From: Gordonia neofelifaecis NRRL B-59395 | GTDB lineage: Bacteria; Actinomycetota; Actinomycetes; Mycobacteriales; Mycobacteriaceae | NCBI RefSeq assembly: GCF_000192435.1 | Contig: NZ_AEUD01000012.1 | Location: 88,942-152,941, forward strand | Direction of reading: 5' to 3' | Length of the DNA stretch: 64,000 bases | Part shown: positions 56,406-64,000 of the stretch, piece by piece | Position numbering within the stretch: position 1 is the stretch's first letter | Layout of the letters: every line of letters starts with the position of its first letter | Program-made: the position numbers and the translations under genes | Notes under the pieces: generated by a model | Databases searched by the model: none | What the model saw: only the letters and a program-made list of their open reading frames with translations | Told to the model about the DNA's origin: nothing

Positions 56406-58992
56406 CGGCCGCCTCCTCTCCCCGTTCGCTCGCGCCGTCGAACGCGGGCAGTTCGACGACCATCGTGGTCCCGCCGCCGGGTGTCTGAGCGGCGACCAAC
56501 GTGCCTCCGATCGCCGAGACGAACCCGCTCGCCACCGACAGTCCCAGCCCGACCCCGGACGTCTGACGATTCTGATCGCCGTATTGATGGAACGGGGTGA
56601 ACACCCGGGAACGCTCGGCCACCGGGATACCGGCGCCGTGATCGATCACCCGGATGCGACAGCGCGGCGCGTCGGAATCGTCCGCACCGCGGCCCGACGC
56701 CTGCACCAGATCGGTACGGACCTCGACATTCCCGCCGCCGTGCCGCAGGGCATTGTCGATGAGGTTCGCCAGCGCCCGTTCCAATAACCCGGCATCGGTG
56801 AGTGCCCAATCGCAGGCGATCTCCACGGAGATCTCGGGGTTGCCCGGGGCCCGCCGGGTCACCGCGGCGCCGGCCCGGTGAATCACCTCCGGCAGATATG
56901 TCCGTTCCCGCTGCGGTCGGACCACTCCGGCCGCCAGACGCGACGAGTCGAGCAGATTGCCGACCAGCGACGCCAGCTGGTCGATCGACTCCTCGACGGT
57001 CGCCAGCAGCTCCGCCGTGTCCTCCTCGCTGAAGGTGACCTCCGGACTGCGCAGACTCGACGCGGCCGCTTTGGCCGCCGCCAGGGGCGTCCGCAGGTCG
57101 TGGCTCACCGCAGCCAGCAGCGCGCGCCTCAGCTCGTCGGTGCGGGCGAGCTCATCGGCCTCTGCGGCCTCCGCCTCCAGCCGGTCGCGTTCGACGGCCG
57201 CGGCTACCTGGCTCGCGACCGCCGCGAGCACCCGCTGATCGGCAGCTCCGACCTCCGGGCCGCGCAGCAGCAGCTCGTACTCGCCTCCGGCCGCGGGACA
57301 GACGGTGTCGGCCTCGGCCGCGGTCCGCGGCGGGTCGTCGCCGACCGAATGCGCGATCGTCTCGGTGCGGTCCTCCCTGCGTGCGACGGCGACCGAGGTC
57401 TGCTGGTATGTCTCGCGGACGCGCTGAAGCAGCCCCGACACTCCTGCGCCGTCCAAGACAGCGCTGGAGAACAGGGCCAGCAGTTCGGCGTCCCGCCCGG
57501 CCCGTTGCGCCTGACGCCTCCGCACGGTCGCCGAATCCACCAGTGCGGCGACAGCGATGGCGATGATCAGCATCACCACGATGGTGATGATGTTGTCCGG
57601 CTCGGCGATCGTGAAGGTGAATCTCGGTGCGGCGAAGAAATAGTTCAGCAGCAGGCCCGACATCACGGCCGAGAGCGCCGCGGGAACGACGCCGCCGAGC
57701 AGTGCGACGGCCAGGATCACCACGAAGAACAGTGCCGACTGACTGGCGAACCCCAGGTACCGGTCGATGACGGTGAGCAGCCCGGTGAGAGCGACCGGCG
57801 CGAGAACCGCCAGAATCCAGCTGCCCGGCCGATGGAATCGCGTGTCGCGGATATCGAGTCGATTGCGCACCGCGGCCTTGTCATGGGTGACCATGTGGAC
57901 GTCGATGCGACCGCTGTCGCGCACGACCGCCGCCCCGACGCCCTCGTCGAAGAGCCGCTGCCACCGGGACCGACGCGACGTCCCGAGCACGAGCTGGGTG
58001 GCGTTCATGGCGCGTGCGAACTCCAGCAGGGTCTGCGGGACGTCGTCGCCGACCACCGAGTAGAAGCCGGCTCCGATGCTGCTCGCGAGTTTCCGCAGCC
58101 CGCCGACGTCGACGGCGCCGCGGTCGGTGAGTCCGTCGCCCCGAACCACGTGGACCACGAGCAGTTCCGCACTCGACCGGGAGGCGATCCGACCGGCGCG
58201 ACGGATCAGTCCCGCCGACTCGGGCCCTCCGGTCACCGAGACGACCACGCGTTCGCGCGCCTCCCAGGTGTCGGTGATGGCGTTGGCCGCCCGGTAGGCG
58301 GCCAGCTTGTCGTCGACCCGGTCGGCGAGCCACAGCAGCGCCAGTTCACGCAGCGCGGTCAGGTTGCCCTGCCGGAAGAAGTTCGCCAGCGCGCCGTCGA
58401 TCCGCCCGGCGTCGTAGACCTTGCCCTGCGCGAGCCGCTGACGCAGTGCCCGGGGTTCGATGTCGACGAGCTCGATCTGATCGGCGCCGCGCACCACCGC
58501 GTCGGGCACGGTCTCCCGCTGAGTGACCCCGGTGATCTGTGCGACGACGTCGTTCAGGCTCTCGAAATGCTGGATGTTGACCGTCGAGAGCACGTCGATC
58601 CCGGCGTCGCGCAGCACTTCGATGTCCTGCCAGCGCTTCTCGTTCTGCATGCCGGGCGCGTTGCTGTGAGCGAGCTCGTCGACCAGGACGAGTTCGGGGT
58701 CGCGCGCGAGCACCGCGTCGAGATCCATCTCGAGAAGCACCGTCCCGCGATACTCCACCGGCACCCGCTCGATCACTTCGAGACCGTCCACGAGTGCGGC
58801 GGTGGCCGCGCGGCCGTGGGATTCGACGACGCCCACGACGACGTCGACGCCCTCGTCCGCGAGCGTGCGCGCCTGAGCGAGCATCTCGTACGTCTTGCCG
58901 ACGCCCGGCGCGCAGCCGAGAAACACCTCGAGTTGACCTCGTGGTTCCTCTGCGGCGGGCATGTCGCCGATGCTATCGGCAGCGGGTGTCAT
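56398..58992 (-). CDS. kdpD: Osmosensitive potassium sensor histidine kinase
   Basis: This 864-residue kinase has the N-terminal KdpD domain with Walker A GCAPGVGKT at residues 26-34, a universal-stress-like domain, four TM helices (about residues 390-495), a GAF-like region and a histidine kinase core. The phospho-acceptor is in AAVSHDLRTPLAAAKAA, and the ATP-binding part ends with GVGLGLSVASGFV. The start is 20 bases inside kdpC. It senses potassium or turgor and signals to KdpE. Confidence 0.95.
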   Translation of the reverse strand: MTPAADSIGDMPAAEEPRGQLEVFLGCAPGVGKTYEMLAQARTLADEGVDVVVGVVESHGRAATAALVDGLEVIERVPVEYRGTVLLEMDLDAVLARDPELVLVDELAHSNAPGMQNEKRWQDIEVLRDAGIDVLSTVNIQHFESLNDVVAQITGVTQRETVPDAVVRGADQIELVDIEPRALRQRLAQGKVYDAGRIDGALANFFRQGNLTALRELALLWLADRVDDKLAAYRAANAITDTWEARERVVVSVTGGPESAGLIRRAGRIASRSSAELLVVHVVRGDGLTDRGAVDVGGLRKLASSIGAGFYSVVGDDVPQTLLEFARAMNATQLVLGTSRRSRWQRLFDEGVGAAVVRDSGRIDVHMVTHDKAAVRNRLDIRDTRFHRPGSWILAVLAPVALTGLLTVIDRYLGFASQSALFFVVILAVALLGGVVPAALSAVMSGLLLNYFFAAPRFTFTIAEPDNIITIVVMLIIAIAVAALVDSATVRRRQAQRAGRDAELLALFSSAVLDGAGVSGLLQRVRETYQQTSVAVARREDRTETIAHSVGDDPPRTAAEADTVCPAAGGEYELLLRGPEVGAADQRVLAAVASQVAAAVERDRLEAEAAEADELARTDELRRALLAAVSHDLRTPLAAAKAAASSLRSPEVTFSEEDTAELLATVEESIDQLASLVGNLLDSSRLAAGVVRPQRERTYLPEVIHRAGAAVTRRAPGNPEISVEIACDWALTDAGLLERALANLIDNALRHGGGNVEVRTDLVQASGRGADDSDAPRCRIRVIDHGAGIPVAERSRVFTPFHQYGDQNRQTSGVGLGLSVASGFVSAIGGTLVAAQTPGGGTTMVVELPAFDGASERGEEAADG

Positions 58993-59614
58993 GCGGCTGC
59001 GGGCCGGAGATTCCGAGGTCGCGGTTCACCTGCTGGACGTTGACCCGTTCCTGTCCGAGGAAACCCAACTGGCGGCCGCTGGTGTGGTCGGCGATGATGG
59101 CGCGGACCACCGACGGCGAGAGGTCCAGGGCCCGGGCGATGCGCGGCACCTGCAGATCGGCGTACGCCGGGCTGATGTCGGGGTCCAGGCCCGACCCCGA
59201 GCCGGTGACCGCGTCCGCAGGAACCTCCGCGGGCGGCGCGCCTTCGCGCTTGGCGATCACGGCCCGGCGGGTGTCGATGATCTTCACCAGTTCCGGGCTG
59301 TTGGGCCCGAGGTTGCTCGCGCCGGAAGCGGACGCGTCGCCGGGCGCCATCGGATCGTCCGCGCCGCCCGCGACCCGATTGTGCAGGTACGGATCCGCCT
59401 GGCCTGCGGGCACCTGCTGGTCCAGTCCCAGCAGGTCCGACGACCGGCAGCCCTGCCCGTCGGTCACGAACGACCCCTCGGCCGCGGCGGAGTCGAAGCG
59501 GGACATCCCCCATACCGCGACCGGGTACAGCCCGCCGACGACGACCGTCAGCGTCACCAGCGCGAGCAACGCCACCACGCTCTGCCGAGCCAGACTCACG
59601 AATACGTTCTTCAT
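58973..59614 (-). CDS. kdpC: Potassium-transporting ATPase subunit C
   Basis: This 213-residue accessory subunit has one N-terminal TM helix (SVVALLALVTLTVVVGGLYPVAVWG) and an outer domain with QVPAGQADPYLHNR and TASGSGLDP-like parts (DAVTGSGSGLDPDISPAYA). It ends in the typical helix VNQDLGI-like VQQVNRDLGISG. It overlaps kdpD by 20 bases and follows kdpB by 3. Confidence 0.95.
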   Translation of the reverse strand: MKNVFVSLARQSVVALLALVTLTVVVGGLYPVAVWGMSRFDSAAAEGSFVTDGQGCRSSDLLGLDQQVPAGQADPYLHNRVAGGADDPMAPGDASASGASNLGPNSPELVKIIDTRRAVIAKREGAPPAEVPADAVTGSGSGLDPDISPAYADLQVPRIARALDLSPSVVRAIIADHTSGRQLGFLGQERVNVQQVNRDLGISGPQPHDTRCR

Positions 59615-59617
59615 CTC

Positions 59618-61720
59618 TCACCCCATCCCCGGCAGCAGCCGGACGAGCAGATCGATCAACCAGATGCCGATGAACGGTGTCACCACGCCGCCGAGCCCGT
59701 AGATCAGCAGGTTCCGGCGCAGCAGGTTGGCCGCGCTCGTCGCCCGGTAACGAACCCCCTTCAGCGACAACGGGATCAACGCGACGATGATGAGGGCGTT
59801 GAACACCACCGCCGAGACGATCGCCGACTCCGCCGAGTGGAGGCGCATGATGTTGAGTGCGTCGAGCTGCGGGTACACCGCGCTGAACATCGCGGGCAGG
59901 ATCGCGAAGTACTTCGCGAGGTCGTTCGCGAGCGAGAACGTCGTGAGCGCGCCGCGGGTGATGAGCAGCTGCTTGCCGATGGCCACCACCTCGATGAGCT
60001 TGGTGGGGTCGGAGTCGAGGTCGACCATGTTGCCGGCCTCTTTGGCGGCCATCGTTCCGGTGTTCATCGCGAGCCCGACGTCGGCCTGGGCGAGGGCCGG
60101 GGCGTCATTGGTGCCGTCGCCGGTCATCGCGACCAGCCGTCCGCCCGACTGCTCCTTCCGGATCAGCTCGAGCTTGTCCTCGGGCGTCGCCTGCGCGATG
60201 AAGTCGTCGACACCGGCTTCCGCCGCGATCGCCTTGGCGGTGAGCGGATTGTCGCCGGTCACCATCACCGTCCGGATGCCCATGGCGCGCAGTTGGGCGA
60301 ACCGATCGGTCATGCCGGGTTTCACCACGTCCGACAGTTCGACGACGCCCAGCACTTCGACTCGCTCCGCTCGCTCAGCACGGCGCACATGGCGGCGGAG
60401 CCCCGTCCTGATCCCGACCACCAGCGGTGTGCCGCCGCGGGTCGAGATCGCGTCCACGTCTTTCCGCACCTGGGCGGTCAACGTGCCGACCCACTTCTCC
60501 ACAGCGTCGGCCGCACCCTTGCGGTACTCGCTGACCTGTCCGTTCTTGTCCAAATCGACGCCGCTCATGCGAGTCTGCGCGGTGAACGGCACCACGGTGA
60601 ACCGCGGATCGGCGCCGGATCGGGCGGCCGCGACGTCCACCTCGTCGAGCGGTGTCACCTCGTAACGGCTGAGCGCGAGGTCGATGATGCTGCGGCCTTC
60701 GGGGGTGTCGTCGGCCAGGCTGCAGCGGTACGCCACGTCGGCGAGTTCGACGAGTTCCACTCCGTCGGCGGGATGGAACTCGGTGGCCCGGCGGTTGCCG
60801 AAGGTGATGGTTCCGGTCTTGTCCATCAGCAGGGTGTCGATGTCGCCCGCGGCCTCCACCGCGCGGCCGGACATGGCGAGCACGTTGCGCTGCACCAGCC
60901 GGTCCATGCCCGCGATGCCGATCGACGACAGCAGCGCGCCGATCGTCGTCGGGATCAGACAGACCAACAGGGCGATCAGCTTGATCGGATCAGCCGCCTC
61001 ACCCGCGTAACTCTGCATCGGTCCGATGGCCACGACGGCCAGCAGGAAGATGATGGTCAACGCGGTCAGCAGGATGTCGAGCGCGATCTCGTTCGGGGTC
61101 TTCTTCCGCGACGCGCCTTCGACCAGCGCGATCATCCGATCGACGAACGTGCTCCCTGGCTCGGCGGTGATCTGCACGACGATGCGGTCCGAGAGCACCA
61201 CCGTGCCGCCGGTCACCGCGGACCGGTCGCCGCCGGACTCGCGGACCACCGGCGCCGACTCACCGGTGATCGCCGACTCGTCGACGGTGGCGATGCCTTC
61301 GACGACGTCTCCGTCGCCGGCGATCGTCTCCCCCGCCTCGACCACGATCCGCATGCCGAGCCGCAGCTCGGAGCCGGGGAGCTCGGTGATCGCGCCGTCG
61401 TCGCCCAGCACGCGGGCGACGGTGTCGCGCTTGACCTTCCGGAGGCTGTCGGCCTGCGCGCGGCCACGACCCTCGGCGACGGCCTCGGCCAGTCCGGCGA
61501 AGATCACCGTGAACCACAGCCAGACGACGATCACCCAGGCGAACACCGACGGATAGATGATCGCCAGGACGGTGGTGATCAACGCGCCCAGGTAGACGAC
61601 GAACATCACCGGGTTCCGCGCCTGATCGCGCGGATTCAGCTTCCGCAGGGCCTGCGGCAGCGACGACACCAGTTGCCGCGTGTCGAACGCCCCGCTGCGA
61701 ACGATGTCCTTGTCACTCAT
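59618..61720 (-). CDS. kdpB: Potassium-transporting P-type ATPase subunit B
   Basis: This 700-residue catalytic subunit has the phosphorylation motif DKTGT with D300, the TGES motif in [21 protein letters not shown] and [12 protein letters not shown]. About seven TM helices flank the domains. The ATG at 61720 overlaps the kdpA stop as ATGA. The stretch between PLVVG and VLGVVEL (residues about 437-455) is some 10 residues longer than usual. It is partly coded by a copy of the interspersed palindromic repeat. Confidence 0.95.
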   Translation of the reverse strand: MSDKDIVRSGAFDTRQLVSSLPQALRKLNPRDQARNPVMFVVYLGALITTVLAIIYPSVFAWVIVVWLWFTVIFAGLAEAVAEGRGRAQADSLRKVKRDTVARVLGDDGAITELPGSELRLGMRIVVEAGETIAGDGDVVEGIATVDESAITGESAPVVRESGGDRSAVTGGTVVLSDRIVVQITAEPGSTFVDRMIALVEGASRKKTPNEIALDILLTALTIIFLLAVVAIGPMQSYAGEAADPIKLIALLVCLIPTTIGALLSSIGIAGMDRLVQRNVLAMSGRAVEAAGDIDTLLMDKTGTITFGNRRATEFHPADGVELVELADVAYRCSLADDTPEGRSIIDLALSRYEVTPLDEVDVAAARSGADPRFTVVPFTAQTRMSGVDLDKNGQVSEYRKGAADAVEKWVGTLTAQVRKDVDAISTRGGTPLVVGIRTGLRRHVRRAERAERVEVLGVVELSDVVKPGMTDRFAQLRAMGIRTVMVTGDNPLTAKAIAAEAGVDDFIAQATPEDKLELIRKEQSGGRLVAMTGDGTNDAPALAQADVGLAMNTGTMAAKEAGNMVDLDSDPTKLIEVVAIGKQLLITRGALTTFSLANDLAKYFAILPAMFSAVYPQLDALNIMRLHSAESAIVSAVVFNALIIVALIPLSLKGVRYRATSAANLLRRNLLIYGLGGVVTPFIGIWLIDLLVRLLPGMG
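60356..60377. repeat. Palindromic repeat core inside the kdpB coding region
   Basis: Twenty-two bases (starting TTCGACTCGCTCCGCTCGCT) are identical to the arm of the repeats at 9550 and 63853. The reading frame stays open through it and gives AERAERVE. Confidence 0.85.
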
Positions 61721-63426
61721 CGCAGTGCCTCCGCGATCGGTCCCAGCGCCATCGCCGGGAAGAAGGTGAGTCCGGCGACCAGCAGTGTGGTGCCGAGAAG
61801 TAGTGCGCCGTACAGGATTCCGCTGGTCGGCAGAGTCGCGACGCTGTGTCCGGGTGAGCCGGTGGCCTCGTCGAGCTTCGGCTTCTGCCGTGCCAGCAGT
61901 CCCGCGAGAGCCAGCACGAGCACGATGGGGACCAGACGGCCGAACAGCATCGCGAGGCCGAGTGAGATCTGCAGCCAGTCGCTGGTCGCGCTGAGTCCGC
62001 CGAAGGCGCTGCCGTTGTTGTTGGTGGCCGACGCGTAGGCGTACAGGATCTCGCTGAAGCCGTGGATGGCGCCGTCGCTGCCGCGCGGGCCGTCGTTGCC
62101 GAGCGCCGCCGGCGTCGATCCGAGGAGCACGGTGATCGCGGAGCCGGTCAGCACCACGGCGGGCATGACCAGCACGTACAGCGCGGCGACGGTGATCTCC
62201 TTCTGCCCGATCCGCTTGCCGAGGAACTCCGGCGAGCGGCCGACCAGCAGCCCACCGACGAACACCGTGATGATCGCCAGGACCAGGAGCCCGTAGAGGC
62301 CGGAGCCGACGCCGCCGGGTGCCACCTCGCCGAGCAGCATGTTCCACAGCAGTCCACCGCCGGAGGCCGCCGCGAAGCTGTCGTGGGCGGCATTGACGGC
62401 GCCGGTCGAGGTCCCCGTGGTCGATACCGCGAACAGCGCGGTGCCGGGAGTCCCGAAGCGATACTCCTTGCCTTCGAGCATCGCGCCCGCCGCCTGCGAC
62501 GCCACCCCGTCGGTCCGCGACTCGAAGGTCCAGACCAGGGCGAGCATCGCTCCCCAGATCACCGCCATGACCCCGAGCAGGGTGAGTCCCTGCCGGTGGT
62601 CGCGGACCAGGTTTCCGTATGTCCGGGTGAGGCTGACCGGGATGATCAGGATGGCCAGCACCTGTACGGCGTTGGTCAGCGGCGTCGGGTTGGAGAACGG
62701 ATGCGCCGAGTTCGCGCCGTAAGTGCCGCCACCGTTGGTGCCGAGGAGTTTGATGGCCTCCTGGGAGGCGAACGGGCCCAGCGGGACCCGGCCGATGCTG
62801 CCGTCGACCGTGGTGAAGTCGGCGGCGGTGTGCCACGACTGCACCGCGCCCTGCAGGACGAAGATCGTCGCGATCACGAAGGCCAGCGGCAGCAGGATGC
62901 GGAAGGTGCCCCGCACCAGATCGACCCAGAAGTTGCCGATCTCCCCGGTGCCGCGCCGGCTGATGATGCCGCGCACGAGCGCGATCGCAACCGCCATGCC
63001 CACCGCCGCGGACAGGAAGTTCTGAACCGCGAGGCCCAGCATCTGCGTCAGATCACCGATGACGGTCTCGGGCTCGTACGACTGCCAGTTGGTGTTGGCG
63101 ACGAACGAGATCGCCGTGTTGAACGCGACGGTCGGTGACATGCCCGGCTTGCCGTCGGACCACGGGAGGTGGCCCTGAAGCCGTTGCAGCGCGTACAGGA
63201 CCAGGATCGAGACGCCGGAGAACCCGAGGACCGAGAGTCCGTACCCGCGCCAGGTCTGGCTCGCGCGGGGGTTCACGCCGATCATGCGGTAGAGCAGGCG
63301 CTCGGGCATCAGGTCCCTGGTGGACCGATACATGCGCGCCATGTAGTCGCCGAGCGGTACGTAGACGACCGCGAGCACGACCAGGATGAATGCCAGCTGC
63401 AGAAGGCCGGCCGAGAAGTCACTCAA
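61717..63426 (-). CDS. kdpA: Potassium-transporting ATPase potassium-binding subunit A
   Basis: This 569-residue membrane channel-like subunit has about ten TM helices. The four pore-loop repeats include [36 protein letters not shown], and [48 protein letters not shown] (two loops joined, split here for reading) marks the last. It sits 12 bases after kdpF. It selects and passes potassium driven by KdpB. Confidence 0.95.
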   Translation of the reverse strand: MSDFSAGLLQLAFILVVLAVVYVPLGDYMARMYRSTRDLMPERLLYRMIGVNPRASQTWRGYGLSVLGFSGVSILVLYALQRLQGHLPWSDGKPGMSPTVAFNTAISFVANTNWQSYEPETVIGDLTQMLGLAVQNFLSAAVGMAVAIALVRGIISRRGTGEIGNFWVDLVRGTFRILLPLAFVIATIFVLQGAVQSWHTAADFTTVDGSIGRVPLGPFASQEAIKLLGTNGGGTYGANSAHPFSNPTPLTNAVQVLAILIIPVSLTRTYGNLVRDHRQGLTLLGVMAVIWGAMLALVWTFESRTDGVASQAAGAMLEGKEYRFGTPGTALFAVSTTGTSTGAVNAAHDSFAAASGGGLLWNMLLGEVAPGGVGSGLYGLLVLAIITVFVGGLLVGRSPEFLGKRIGQKEITVAALYVLVMPAVVLTGSAITVLLGSTPAALGNDGPRGSDGAIHGFSEILYAYASATNNNGSAFGGLSATSDWLQISLGLAMLFGRLVPIVLVLALAGLLARQKPKLDEATGSPGHSVATLPTSGILYGALLLGTTLLVAGLTFFPAMALGPIAEALR

Positions 63427-63438
63427 TGCACCGGCCCT

Positions 63439-63537
63439 TTAGAACTTGTCCGGGTACAGCAACGCTGCCACCAGATATCCGACGACGCCGATCGCCACGA
63501 TCAGCAACACCACCGACAACGTCCCCGCCCCGGTCAT
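63439..63537 (-). CDS. kdpF: Small subunit F of the potassium ATPase
   Basis: This 32-residue single-TM peptide ends YLVAALLYPDKF, the KdpF signature. The ATG at 63537 overlaps the stop of the upstream small gene as ATGA. It stabilises the Kdp complex in known systems. Confidence 0.9.
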   Translation of the reverse strand: MTGAGTLSVVLLIVAIGVVGYLVAALLYPDKF

Positions 63538-63626
63538 CGCCCCGTCCCCCGCTCCAGCGCGTACAGCAACGCCGCGCACGCGGCGATCGCGAGCACGGCG
63601 ATGCCGACCATCACCATGTCAGCCAT
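63534..63626 (-). CDS. Small single-TM protein upstream of kdpF (30 residues)
   Basis: ATG at 63626 with GGAGG 6 bases upstream starts a 30-residue peptide with one hydrophobic segment (MVGIAVLAIAACAALLYAL) and a basic C-terminus (ERGTGR). Its TGA overlaps the kdpF start. Similar short membrane peptides precede kdpF in other actinobacteria as I recall them, but no role is established. Coupling implies it is made with the Kdp complex. Confidence 0.75.
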   Translation of the reverse strand: MADMVMVGIAVLAIAACAALLYALERGTGR

Positions 63627-63808
63627 TTCCGGCCTCCTCGATCCAGCGGCCCGCACCCGTCGGCGGGCCCACCTTCACGCTGGTCCCACGAAATCCGTTG
63701 CACCAGAGGTCTTAACGCGATCTATACGGCCCTTGTCCGGATCTTGACGGCGCCGTTGACGGCCGGCCCGTTTGAGCGACGACCACCGCGGGTCGAGCGA
63801 CTCCAACC
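63627..63808 (-). promoter_or_regulatory. Upstream region of the kdp operon
   Basis: This gap holds no gene. A possible -10 element TATAGAT reads on the minus strand at 63726-63720, about 95 bases before the first small gene. No clear -35 or KdpE direct repeat was recognised. Confidence 0.3.
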
Positions 63809-64000
63809 GTTGGTTGAGCGAGCGGAGCGAGTCGAAACCCCCGCACCAGAGATTTCGACTCGCTCCGCTCGCTCAATCAACGGGAGGACGACTCCGCACT
63901 CAAACACCAGAAACCGCCCCGCGCCGCAATCAACGGACTGCACCACCCCACCGCTGGTTGAGCGAGACGCTTCTATGTTTGTCAAGCGGCGGTGGTGTGC
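63809..64000. repeat. Interspersed palindromic repeat, inverted pair plus a third partial copy
   Basis: The arm at 63809-63837 (GTTGAGCGAGCGGAGCGAG core) is mirrored at 63853-63881 with one mismatch. A third partial arm (CGCTGGTTGAGCGAG) starts near 63953 and runs to the window edge region. The family is the one at 9476-9581. No gene is evident in 63727-64000. Confidence 0.85.

Noticed and set aside
56878-59043. A 721-codon plus-strand open frame opposite kdpD
   Set aside because: Antisense shadow with no recognisable motif; kdpD is certain on the other strand.
58961-62038. A 1025-codon open frame on the plus strand opposite kdpB/kdpC
   Set aside because: It is antisense to well-supported kdp genes and its protein is low-complexity His/Asp/Arg-rich, as expected from GC-rich shadow frames.
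63722-63985. An 87-codon minus-strand frame near the window end
   Set aside because: It is composed of the palindromic repeats and has no protein-like features.

Overview
The window is very GC-rich DNA with actinobacterial gene signatures. Many gene orders match those I recall from Mycobacterium tuberculosis: coaX-panD-panC-folK-folB-folP-folE-ftsH, hpt-tilS-metalloprotease-dacB-ppa, purA-Rv0358/Rv0359/Rv0360c/Rv0361-fba-DedA, an RNA methyltransferase-pyrE-Rv0383c block, and rhodanese-metZ. A mycolic-acid actinobacterium such as Gordonia or a relative is the best guess. This rests on protein resemblance from memory, not on a search.

Layout. 1-584 is the end of a metallophosphoesterase. 603-5427 is a fatty-acid activation/oxidation operon (thiolase, acyl-CoA ligase, acyl-CoA dehydrogenase) with a divergent TetR regulator. 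5454-5690 is a 60-bp tandem repeat. 5701-16041 is a long minus-strand cluster for pantothenate and folate synthesis plus ftsH, in which most genes overlap by 4 or 8 bases; ftsH carries an apparent frameshift. 16259-23736 holds hpt, three tandem paralogous secreted proteins of unknown function placed between hpt and tilS, then tilS, a zinc metalloprotease, dacB and ppa. 23812-26017 is a MarR-regulated drug exporter. 26174-27542 is a SufS-like enzyme behind a SAM-IV-type riboswitch. 27660-33912 holds isochorismate synthase, metZ with a rhodanese, an NADPH-ferredoxin reductase and small envelope proteins. 34071-36137 is an iron-siderophore permease pair with an iron-box-like site. 36166-40672 holds purT, an adenylate cyclase and purA. 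40752-48900 is the Rv0358-Rv0364-like block with a metal exporter, a FUSC protein, fba and a deazaflavin oxidoreductase. 48907-51298 is a cholesterol-oxidase-like GMC enzyme divergent from a TetR regulator, with a perfect operator between them. 51469-55672 holds an RNA methyltransferase, pyrE, a membrane protein, an M20 peptidase and an F420-type oxidoreductase. 55713-63626 is a complete high-affinity potassium system read kdp(small ORF)-F-A-B-C-D-E.

Several interspersed palindromic repeat families occur in the gaps (5.4, 9.5, 55 and 63.8 kb). One copy of the 9.5-kb family core lies in frame inside kdpB. I saw no tRNA, rRNA, CRISPR array, prophage or complete insertion sequence.
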